From an uncultured Persicitalea sp. (GTDB lineage Bacteria > Bacteroidota > Bacteroidia > Cytophagales > Spirosomataceae), in contig CATMVR010000029.1 of the NCBI GenBank assembly GCA_950075905.1, forward strand, positions 1 to 16,612: a stretch of 16,612 nt of DNA, given 5' to 3'. Below are positions 5,542 to 12,597 of the stretch, piece by piece (position 1 is the first letter of the stretch; each line of letters starts with the position of its first letter). Position numbers and translations under genes: made by a program. The notes below the pieces were generated by a model that saw only the letters and a list, made by a program, of their open reading frames with translations, was not told the origin of the DNA and searched no databases.

Positions 5542-7233
5542 TTAATCGCGCTTAGGCAATGGGATCTTAGCGGCTTTTAGCTTTTCTATTGTCGCCCTAA
5601 GGCCCGCCTGTTCAGCAGCACTCTTACTTGTTGAGGTGCCAGTTGCTTCAAATTCTTCTGAATAGACTTTGCTTTTGTCTTTTGTTAAGTAAAAAGTCAT
5701 GGTTGATTTTATTCTGGCAGTCCACTTGCCATTCGTTCCTTCTGGCTGAAATTCAGAAGGTCGACGCGTGAGTATGCATAGATAGTGCGCGTCCAACTCA
5801 GCGGTAAGATTACGGGTAGATGGCCAATAACCATCCAGGATCGCAACGGCCGTTCCACCCTCTACGAGTGAGACCATGCCCGTTTTAACCGTGTAGCCAG
5901 GTAAAGTTGCGGTTAGTCCCTCTACGGCCTTTTGCGTCATACTCCAATCTATTTGAGTTGCTCTTTCCGAAAATAGCCCAAGTACGGCTACCTTACTCTC
6001 AAACCCCTCTACGGGCTCGTCAGGAGGTTGCAAACACGGTGGAGGTGCAAAAGGCTTTTCTTTGCCACTAACTTGGTAATTGAAAATAGGGTAATCTACC
6101 CAGGAGCGAGGAGCTACGATGGGGTTTTGAGTTTTATTATAAACCTTTTTTACCAGATCAGGAACCCGTACTTTCAAATAGCTCGTCAGTTCTTGGAGGG
6201 TGATTGTAAAATCAACCTTTCCTTCCTGATTTGGAACATCAGCTTTCCCGCCCAATCCTTCCAATAGAGCGTAGGTAAATGCCCCATGCCCCCAGGTATC
6301 GCTTTCGTAGGAAGACTCATTACTGGAGCTACTGGCAATTGTCACTATCCCCGAGGGTGTTTGAGTAATGATGGCCTGCGCCTGTTGTAAGGTACCTATC
6401 CAACTTTTGTCGCCCCCTGCAGCCCCACTATGGCACGCATCCAGAAAGACAATTCGTTTGCAGGGGAGTGAATGTATATTGCTGATGATGTCTTTCTGAT
6501 ACATCAGCAATACATACCGCTCATCCCTGACTCCAAAATGGGCATCGTTGCTAACTACTCCAAAGTCGGTAGCCCCGAAGGCGTTGCTCGGGATACCATG
6601 ACTGGAAAAGAAGAGAATCAAGACATCGTCTTCGGTTAATTCCTGATTTTGTAATTCCGACAGGGTCTGACCTAGTTTTGAAAAGCGGGTATTCTCATCG
6701 CAAATCAAGACCTGCCCTTCCACCTTCCCAAAGAGGTACCCTTCCTGGGTTTTGAATCTGGCAAATATATCCTGGGCATCCTTTTTGGTATATTTCAGGT
6801 TGTAAGGTACCCCTACCGATAGGAGGTAAAGATTGGGCTTTCCCACTCTGCGAACTATACGCTGTGGTTCACTTTTGAAGCTTTTACCCTGCCGGGTTAT
6901 TACTTCGGCCTCCCATACATTTTCACCTACTACCAATGAAACCTGTTCCGAAAAACTTCGCTGCCCATTTTCGCTTTTAGATAATTTTACGTTCCCCAAC
7001 TTCTGCCCATTGCGCACATAAGGAATCCCGTTACGGTATAGTTGGATTGTCGGCTGATCGGCACTATCTGCTCCTGGCAACACAACTTCCAATTTCAGTA
7101 CATAGTCAGTCTTCTTTGTGAAGATTTCTGATGGAGTACCATTGTTTTCAGCAGACGCCCAACGGATGTTTTGGGAGTGTGCTGCCACTCCTTGTAAACT
7201 TAATGCCAGCAACAGTTTGATGAAGATTTTCAT
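5542..7233 (-). CDS. Exported caspase-family (peptidase C14) protein
   Basis: The protein has 563 aa. Residues 1-20 form a signal peptide (MKIFIKLLLALSLQGVAAHS). Residues about 25-130 are an Ig-like beta domain. Residues about 133-385 are the caspase fold: LYLLSVGV, KKDAQDIFARF, LILFFSSHG with His212, and KRIVFLDACHSG with Cys267, so both catalytic residues are present; ASSSSNESSYES and HGAFTYALLEGL follow as in bacterial C14 proteins. Residues about 413-563 form a separate alpha/beta domain starting KVAVLGLFSERA, with KSAAEQAGLRATIEKL near the end, similar to LpoB/CsgG/TolB-N-type periplasmic domains. It is the last gene of the unit that begins at 12503, 21 bp after the LytTR gene. Export places it in the periplasm or outside. 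Cleavage specificity (usually Arg/Lys in metacaspase-like members) is not readable here. Confidence 0.85.
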   Translation of the reverse strand: MKIFIKLLLALSLQGVAAHSQNIRWASAENNGTPSEIFTKKTDYVLKLEVVLPGADSADQPTIQLYRNGIPYVRNGQKLGNVKLSKSENGQRSFSEQVSLVVGENVWEAEVITRQGKSFKSEPQRIVRRVGKPNLYLLSVGVPYNLKYTKKDAQDIFARFKTQEGYLFGKVEGQVLICDENTRFSKLGQTLSELQNQELTEDDVLILFFSSHGIPSNAFGATDFGVVSNDAHFGVRDERYVLLMYQKDIISNIHSLPCKRIVFLDACHSGAAGGDKSWIGTLQQAQAIITQTPSGIVTIASSSSNESSYESDTWGHGAFTYALLEGLGGKADVPNQEGKVDFTITLQELTSYLKVRVPDLVKKVYNKTQNPIVAPRSWVDYPIFNYQVSGKEKPFAPPPCLQPPDEPVEGFESKVAVLGLFSERATQIDWSMTQKAVEGLTATLPGYTVKTGMVSLVEGGTAVAILDGYWPSTRNLTAELDAHYLCILTRRPSEFQPEGTNGKWTARIKSTMTFYLTKDKSKVYSEEFEATGTSTSKSAAEQAGLRATIEKLKAAKIPLPKRD

Positions 7234-7254
7234 GGTGAGAAGTTGATTTGGTAT

Positions 7255-7566
7255 TCAACAGTAGTCAGATACCTGCTTCAACCGACGGCGGCTAATTTGC
7301 AACTGCGATCCGTCAGATACGAGGGCAAAATATTGTTCATCCTTGTTTTCAATCCCATCCAGATAATGCAGGTTTACGGCATGGCACCGGCTGACCCGGA
7401 CAAATGTTGCCTGCGGTAGTTCCGGCACAATCCATCCCAGAGTTTTTGATAACAGGATTTTCTTGCCGTTTTTTAGATGAATGAACGTATAGTTACGACT
7501 GCTTTCGAAGTATACTATATCCATTAGCGGTACTTGCACCCGCGGCGTAAGTGTGAGTAAGTTCAT
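7255..7566 (-). CDS. Stand-alone LytTR DNA-binding protein
   Basis: The protein has 103 aa, almost exactly one LytTR domain, with no receiver or sensor part. Typical features are MDIVYFESSRNYTFIHL at 15-31, then KKILLSKTLGWIVPELP, FVRVSRCHAVNLHYLDGI at 55-72, and a final strand and helix LQISRRRLKQV. LytTR domains bind direct repeats in promoter DNA and often work with a response regulator; single-domain versions are common in Bacteroidota. It sits inside the envelope operon, 69 bp after the 347-aa gene and 21 bp before the caspase gene, so it is probably transcribed with its possible targets. No ligand or phosphorylation site is visible, which suggests that its activity follows its amount or a partner. 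Confidence 0.88.
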   Translation of the reverse strand: MNLLTLTPRVQVPLMDIVYFESSRNYTFIHLKNGKKILLSKTLGWIVPELPQATFVRVSRCHAVNLHYLDGIENKDEQYFALVSDGSQLQISRRRLKQVSDYC

Positions 7567-7635
7567 TTTTTTGAGAAAGTTTTTTGGATAGAAATTATGT
7601 GTGTGATGTATGCCGGTCAGCCATATCCTGGAGTG

Positions 7636-8679
7636 TTAATTTTTAGCCGGTACCGGTGGTCCCAATACGTTGACGATGGTTTCCTGTTTTCGGGCGTCAC
7701 GGACGCTTTCGTTTTCGTATTTTTGGCCAGCCATTACATAGTCGAGCATTTCTTTACCCGCCTTTTCTCTTTCTCGCAGGACGCGTATTTCTTGCAGGAG
7801 TTTTTCGTTCGTGATCGTCTCCTGGTAGTTGTCCATTTGTTTTAGTAATGCATCCACATCAGCGCGGCAACTTTGGGAGGGTGGTATTCTATTGAGATAA
7901 TTTACTGTTTCTTTCAACTCTCGAGCCGCCCAGTGATTTTTTGCCCGGCCCAAATAGAGAAGGCAGGCAAATTCATCGTACTTTTTCAGAATCTGGTTGA
8001 TTTTCTCAATAGACGCTTGGTAGCAACTGTAATTGGCACTACGGATGTTGTGTGAGAGCCCGATTGCCTGGGCAAACTGGTTTTCAGCGGGTGTGGCCTT
8101 GCTACCATCGGAGTTTTGACCAACAGCGAGCAGGGCTTCATTGCCCATTTGCTGAGCTTCACTAATGATGGACTCACAGTTGGCAGCAAAATACCGCACG
8201 ATAGTCTCCCGACTTTTGATAATGAAGGCCTGTAAGCGCGGGTCGTTTGCCCTAAAACTGCGGATTGCCTCCAGCATCGCCCGCTCTTCGGATTGCCCTA
8301 CACCCTTAAGCGAGAACGTTTCACTATTAAAAATGATGCTTTTGTTGCGGTAGCCGTTGGCCACAATCAACGTCATTTCCAGGTTGATTACCGTCAGAGT
8401 AGGGGCAGAAGCAGTCAAGTCCTGGCTCAGGATATTGATTTTGGGATATAGAACAAAGTTGAAGCTTTGGTATTCGCTCATGCCCGTCTTGCTGACCGCC
8501 TGCTGCAAGCGGCTTTCGAGGAGCTTGCCATAGCTGGTTTCGCTCTCGTTGGAGACAACCGAGATGGGTATTTTTACGTCGGGCTCTGGTGAAGCAGAAT
8601 TTTCCTGCGCTAAGGTTGATAAAACGCTAGTCAGTATCAGCCCCAGGATGGACACGGTGGTCAAAAAGTATTTTTTCAT
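7636..8679 (-). CDS. Periplasmic protein of a conserved Bacteroidota family, function unknown
   Basis: The protein has 347 aa with a signal peptide (MKKYFLTTVSILGLILTSVLSTLA, cleavage before QEN). Residues about 35-150 look like an alpha/beta periplasmic domain: IPISVVSNES, a helix KLLESRLQQAV, strands FNFVLYPKINI and LTVINLEMTLIV, then FNSETFSLKGVGQSEERAMLEAIRSF. The final Gly-x-Gly-x-Ser plus Ala-rich helix is like the end of LPP20/LpoB-type domains. Residues about 160-280 are helical, possibly TPR-like, with four Cys residues; 285-320 look like a charged coiled coil. From memory, Bacteroides has proteins of the same layout next to DUF6175 genes, but I could not check this. It lies 32 bp after the DUF6175-like gene. 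It may be a structural or assembly partner in the envelope. Confidence 0.6.
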   Translation of the reverse strand: MKKYFLTTVSILGLILTSVLSTLAQENSASPEPDVKIPISVVSNESETSYGKLLESRLQQAVSKTGMSEYQSFNFVLYPKINILSQDLTASAPTLTVINLEMTLIVANGYRNKSIIFNSETFSLKGVGQSEERAMLEAIRSFRANDPRLQAFIIKSRETIVRYFAANCESIISEAQQMGNEALLAVGQNSDGSKATPAENQFAQAIGLSHNIRSANYSCYQASIEKINQILKKYDEFACLLYLGRAKNHWAARELKETVNYLNRIPPSQSCRADVDALLKQMDNYQETITNEKLLQEIRVLREREKAGKEMLDYVMAGQKYENESVRDARKQETIVNVLGPPVPAKN

Positions 8680-8711
8680 AATTGGTTGGTTTTTTGGTGA
8701 AATAAGCGCTC

Positions 8712-9653
8712 TTAATTACCCAGAATGATTCGCCCCTCACCGATGCCCTGAGACACGTTTTTGACTTTAACGTTGCAAGTCTTCTCGATGTCCTTTGCCA
8801 CGTCTCGAACCCAGTCACGGGCAGAAATACCACGTTTTTTTACCGGATCTATGTAGTCAATTCTAATGTTGGTGATTTGCATTCGCTTACCCGTGGTGGA
8901 GTTGCCGCCGTTTGGGGTTTCGGAATCTTTTTTCTTATGAGCCTCTACTGCGTTCAAAACAATGTCAATAAACTGCTCACCTGTTGTGCCACAGTCGTCT
9001 TCCAGATCAAAGTCAGCGTTGCCATCTACTGATACCAACAGCCGGATCGTGCGACCGTTCTGCCTAATATCTGCGGCGTGCCGTCCAAGAGCATCGGTAA
9101 AGTTTTTCATGTTGTTTTCCACTTGTTCCATCAGCAATGGAATTACATCTGTTTCAGTGGTTTCCATGCCTGGGTTCTGGATCGTCGCGACCACCTGGGA
9201 GGTATACGCGTCCTTGGCCACCAGCGAAAAAGCCAGTCGGTTTGTCATGCTTCCCTTTCTAAGTTCATACGACAGCTCCAAAATAACATCGGGCCTTACC
9301 TGGTTCAGTATCTGCGTAATGGCATCTGTCTGCACCTCTCTGATATCATCCCGGATAGCATCATCCTGAACGTTTTTGAGAGATTGCTCAAAGTCTTCCA
9401 ATTTTGGGAAGCCAGCTTTTTCAAACTTTCCGGCAATGGCACCACTCACAAAGCCCAGATCCATCTGGTCGATGTATGCTTTCTGGTAATTGCGTACGTA
9501 CATGGTCTGCCCCTGAACGGCTTGCTCCGTCAGACAATTGAGCCGTTTCAGCAAATTGTCGGCCGGGATAACCATCAACCGCGACGTAGTTTGGGCCTTA
9601 ACAAATGGACTAAGCGCCAGCAACAGACATAAGCAATAGAGCAAATTTTTCAT
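8712..9653 (-). CDS. DUF6175-like exported protein
   Basis: The protein has 313 aa. The frame can be extended to a TTG at 9677, but the ATG at 9653 starts a proper signal peptide (MKNLLYCLCLLLALSPFVKA, cleavage before QTT) and is chosen. The mature N terminus SRLMVIPADNLLKRLN, followed by an invariant-looking tyrosine segment (YVRNYQKAYIDQMDL), AGFPKLEDFEQSLK and DVILELSYELRKG, resembles the Bacteroidota family annotated as DUF6175. That family has no known activity. The order of strands and helices is again like LpoB/CsgG/TolB-N periplasmic domains, followed by a C-terminal half with a second small alpha/beta part (RIDYIDPVKKRGISARDWVRDV). It lies 36 bp after the lipoprotein gene. The assignment rests on recalled motif similarity, so the family name is moderate and the export is firm. 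Confidence 0.6.
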   Translation of the reverse strand: MKNLLYCLCLLLALSPFVKAQTTSRLMVIPADNLLKRLNCLTEQAVQGQTMYVRNYQKAYIDQMDLGFVSGAIAGKFEKAGFPKLEDFEQSLKNVQDDAIRDDIREVQTDAITQILNQVRPDVILELSYELRKGSMTNRLAFSLVAKDAYTSQVVATIQNPGMETTETDVIPLLMEQVENNMKNFTDALGRHAADIRQNGRTIRLLVSVDGNADFDLEDDCGTTGEQFIDIVLNAVEAHKKKDSETPNGGNSTTGKRMQITNIRIDYIDPVKKRGISARDWVRDVAKDIEKTCNVKVKNVSQGIGEGRIILGN

Positions 9654-9689
9654 GAGGTAGGCTGTTTGTTTTTTCAAAAAATGAATTAA

Positions 9690-10187
9690 TTAAAACCGGG
9701 GCTTTTCGACAATCCTCTCATCCATCAGGTGTCGATTCAGGCTTTCGTAGGCTACTTTGGCGTTTATCCCCACGCGGTAGCCACCTTTGATAGTGTATAC
9801 CTCATTGGGTTCTATCTCGGCCTGGTCGAGGTATTTCAGATATTCTCCACTATCGAAGAAATTGTTGATCCACTTGCCATAGTTTTCCTGCTCTGCGCGG
9901 GCAATGAGTGGGTTTTGGGTAGCACTGTGCTGCCCGGGAACCCCGCGCAGCAATACAGCAGCAACAGCGTATTTTTTTGCCAGCCCAAATGCTTTGTCGC
10001 GGGTGTTGTTCTCTGCTGCCACCCGTAAACATTGTATACCCGTGCCAGCTGTTCCAGTGCGGCTGCACTGCTGGTTCATATCTTGTACTTCAAATTTGCC
10101 GTCAATGCCTTCGGGGAAGCTCTTCTTTGAACAGTTGATACATAGAAAAGCAAGGAATAATACAGTAATCGTAATTGGTTTTTTCAT
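9690..10187 (-). CDS. Small LPP20-like lipoprotein
   Basis: The protein has 165 aa. It starts MKKPITITVLFLAFLCINCSKK, a lipoprotein signal with Cys19 as the likely lipidated residue; Asn at -1 is unusual but acceptable. After a short polar region there is a helix RVAAENNTRDKAFGLAKKYAVAAVLLRGVPG (quoted in part: DKAFGLAKKYAVAAVLL), then a Tyr/Trp-rich segment (NYGKWINNFFDSGEYLKYL), a strand VYTIKGGYRVGINAKVAYESL and a final RHLMDER. Ala-rich helix, gap, then a strand VGI-AKV is like LPP20-type lipoproteins. It lies 36 bp after the 759-aa gene and 36 bp before the DUF6175-like start, so it belongs to the same unit and probably anchors part of the system to the outer membrane. Confidence 0.55.
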   Translation of the reverse strand: MKKPITITVLFLAFLCINCSKKSFPEGIDGKFEVQDMNQQCSRTGTAGTGIQCLRVAAENNTRDKAFGLAKKYAVAAVLLRGVPGQHSATQNPLIARAEQENYGKWINNFFDSGEYLKYLDQAEIEPNEVYTIKGGYRVGINAKVAYESLNRHLMDERIVEKPRF

Positions 10188-10223
10188 TGGAAAGAGTAAT
10201 TAAGGTTGACTTGATTTTTTGGG

Positions 10224-12503
10224 TTAAAATTCAAAGCGCAAATTCAGACTAGCCTGCGGTGCATAACCAACCACATAGGAAACTTCGGGGGCTAGTTTTA
10301 CTTTGGTGTTGCTGCTTTTCCCGATCAGGTTGAGGTAGCCCATCACGCCTAGCATGAAATGAGCTTTTTCGTTGAATACACTCACCCCTGCCAATGGCCT
10401 GACGTCGTATTTTCGGGAGAGATACAAATCTTTTCCAATGTAAATATCGAGCATGGTGGTTTCGTCTTCGGGGATATCGTATCGACTACTTACTTCTTCT
10501 GAGTTAGGGATACCAATATTAAGCCCCAGTTTCAGTCCAGGGACTTTGAATAAACTACTGATGCGATAATCCAATCCTGCAATAAAGGCGTTTGATCCTA
10601 ACCGACTTCCATACCCTACCTGGACTCCAAAACCACGATCTTCGTTTTGCCTCACCAAATCAGAAGGCATAATTTTATCACCGTCAACCTGTTTGAACAT
10701 GGACATGGTATTCAGGTCCTGTTTTACCAGACTATCCCGCTTTTGCTTCTGAATATCGGCAATGCTGGGAGCCGGTGGCTTGGGCTTTGAAGCGGCAGGT
10801 ACTTCTTTCTTGCTTGAAGCAAATAAAGAAGAGATGGATATCTTGGAAGAATCACGTGCAGATGCCGGTTGATTCACGATGTCGAACTTAGTGGTATTAT
10901 TAGCCACTTTGATCACTCTAAGGGTTGCAATGCGTTTTTCACCAACTTTTCCCTTAGCCGAAATAGATTTACGATATACCCTAAAACGCTCATCGGTATA
11001 AACACCCTCTTTTTTCCCTATTTCAACTGTTATGTAGGGTTCGGTCTTGAAGATAAAAGACTTGGTTTGTACTATTTCGACCTTCCGTTCCATCTCGGTC
11101 ATCACCCGATTCGTGGCTCCCTGAGCAAATATCCAATCTTCATAAAGTCCACTTTCATCAATCAGGCAAGGAGGGGCATCCTGGGTCAAGGGTGATTTAG
11201 CAAGCTGGTTCTCACATTCTAAAATGAGGGCTTTCATTTTTTCCTTATCTGCGTCGGGTAGCCCGGCCTTCATGACAAACTCGTAGTAGTTTTTGGCGCA
11301 GGCATAGTCCTTATTTTGGTAGAAAGCCTGCGCTTGTTTGCGAATGCTAGCCAACCGAAGCGTATTACTTTTCTTCCACAAATCTTCGTTTGACCATGTT
11401 CCATACGCCTCTGCGAGCACTTCGTTCACGGGGTCGCACACCATGCTTCCAAATGATACTCGTTCAACAAATTGCAGAGGGTGCCTTGGCTGAATGTTAT
11501 TACCGTCAAGATTGGTTGTGTCCACGTGGAAGAGCAAACCCTCGACCTGGGCTTGATAGGATTCGGATGTGGTACCATTCTGGCGCCTCTCAACGACTTT
11601 CTCAGGATTGACCATCAGTAAGAATAGTACATAGTTTTTACGGAGCAGATTCTTAAATACTTCATACTTTTTTGGATCCACATTTTCACGCTTATCAACT
11701 TCTGCAACTGAATAGTAGAGGCGCTCCATCAGCACGGTACGGTTCGTCCAGATTTTCAGGATGTCGGTACCCACATTGCCCTGCGTCAGATAGTCCCGCA
11801 GCTTGTCGAGCTCCATTGCTTTGTAAGCCGCAATAGCTGCCTTGGTTTCTTCCTCTACGGGGTCCTTTTTAATGTTTATTTTGGGAATAATCTTTCCTTC
11901 TGTAATCAATTCTCTTTGCGGTGGCTTCAGATCGAACATAGCATAGAAGGCGATTGAATCTGATAGGATGTCGGCAAGCATAGCCCCGGCATCGAACCGC
12001 ACTTTATTGTAAAAGTACTTCTCGCTTACCAGTACATCCCCAGCGTGGCTTTTCACCTTTCGGGCGTCAAAAAGCTCCTTCCGTGTGTAGATCGGCTTCT
12101 TGGTTTTTTCATCTACCTTTCCCAGCCCTGGTACGAATAGTTGCACGGGTATCACTGTGAGGCTATTGCGATCCATACGATGGTAGGTTGCTTCCTGGCT
12201 TTCTCCGGCCAGCAGAGCATTATTTTTTGCTTCTATTTTTTTAAGATTTTCCAGGCTCTCGCTATTTTGCCCATAGTCATCCACCACAACCGTATCTTTT
12301 GCCAAAGGTGGCTTTGTTGAAGTGGTTTGGGAGCCTTTCTTGTCCTGAGAAGAGGATTGTTGTTTGGGAGCAAGCTTTACTTTTTCTCCTTGCGTCGTTT
12401 TCTTTGCAGAGCTTTTCTGTGTCGGCTGTTTAGGCTTTGGCTGGGCAAAGGCAGGAAAAACAGCTAATGCTATTAGACATGAGAGTAGGAGTTGTTTTGT
12501 CAT
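10224..12503 (-). CDS. Large exported protein with predicted C-terminal 8-strand outer-membrane barrel
   Basis: The protein has 759 aa, with a signal peptide at 1-20 (MTKQLLLSCLIALAVFPAFA). Residues 21-70 are a Lys/Gln/Pro/Ser-rich low-complexity linker. Residues about 110-350 are mixed alpha/beta with no family I recognise. Residues about 375-440 look like a TPR-type helical pair with Cys402 and Cys430. Residues about 450-545 contain VEIGKKEGVYTDERFRVYRK and ATLRVIKV, like the small beta domain at the end of FlgT/CsgG-related proteins. Residues 565-600 are a second Pro/Lys linker. Residues 624-759 show eight amphipathic strands and end in Phe (ASLNLRFEF), as in OmpA/OmpW-sized barrels. It is the first gene of the six-gene unit and carries the operator-type repeat 35 nt before its -7-like box. 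It is probably the outer-membrane anchor of the system. Confidence 0.65.
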   Translation of the reverse strand: MTKQLLLSCLIALAVFPAFAQPKPKQPTQKSSAKKTTQGEKVKLAPKQQSSSQDKKGSQTTSTKPPLAKDTVVVDDYGQNSESLENLKKIEAKNNALLAGESQEATYHRMDRNSLTVIPVQLFVPGLGKVDEKTKKPIYTRKELFDARKVKSHAGDVLVSEKYFYNKVRFDAGAMLADILSDSIAFYAMFDLKPPQRELITEGKIIPKINIKKDPVEEETKAAIAAYKAMELDKLRDYLTQGNVGTDILKIWTNRTVLMERLYYSVAEVDKRENVDPKKYEVFKNLLRKNYVLFLLMVNPEKVVERRQNGTTSESYQAQVEGLLFHVDTTNLDGNNIQPRHPLQFVERVSFGSMVCDPVNEVLAEAYGTWSNEDLWKKSNTLRLASIRKQAQAFYQNKDYACAKNYYEFVMKAGLPDADKEKMKALILECENQLAKSPLTQDAPPCLIDESGLYEDWIFAQGATNRVMTEMERKVEIVQTKSFIFKTEPYITVEIGKKEGVYTDERFRVYRKSISAKGKVGEKRIATLRVIKVANNTTKFDIVNQPASARDSSKISISSLFASSKKEVPAASKPKPPAPSIADIQKQKRDSLVKQDLNTMSMFKQVDGDKIMPSDLVRQNEDRGFGVQVGYGSRLGSNAFIAGLDYRISSLFKVPGLKLGLNIGIPNSEEVSSRYDIPEDETTMLDIYIGKDLYLSRKYDVRPLAGVSVFNEKAHFMLGVMGYLNLIGKSSNTKVKLAPEVSYVVGYAPQASLNLRFEF

Positions 12504-12537
12504 AATTAGCAGAGGTTAAGATTATCTGGAATTATGA

Positions 12538-12545
12538 CAAAGGAA
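12538..12545 (-). promoter_or_regulatory. Putative -7 box for the six-gene envelope operon
   Basis: TTCCTTTG on the minus strand differs from the Bacteroidota consensus TAnnTTTG at one position and ends 34 nt before the ATG at 12503. No TTG-type -33 element is present; the repeat 12568-12585 occupies that place, as expected for an activator-dependent promoter. Confidence 0.5.
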
Positions 12546-12567
12546 TGTGTTTCATCAGAGCATCTTC

Positions 12568-12585
12568 CCCCCTGAAAATAGGGGG
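12568..12585 (-). promoter_or_regulatory. Operator-like inverted repeat, copy B
   Basis: On the minus strand this reads CCCCCT-ATTTTC-AGGGGG, a 6-bp inverted repeat with a 6-nt spacer. Its first base is exactly 40 nt upstream of the first base of the -7-like box at 12545, the same distance as copy A before the response regulator gene. It could also act as a weak hairpin after the kinase stop at 12598, but its placement relative to the promoter argues for an operator. Confidence 0.65.
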
Positions 12586-12597
12586 AGAGCTGATTTG

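Noticed and set aside
9078..9632. Plus-strand 184-aa frame
   Set aside because: It lies antisense to the DUF6175-like gene, which has a signal peptide and operon context; the plus-strand product looks like an out-of-frame shadow.
9654..9677. TTG start of the DUF6175-like gene
   Set aside because: The ATG at 9653 gives a normal signal peptide; the TTG form would add eight polar residues before it.
12568..12585. Copy B read as a transcription terminator of the kinase gene
   Set aside because: No T tract follows on the minus strand, the stem is only 6 bp, and its distance to the next promoter equals that of copy A, which does not follow any minus-strand gene closely.
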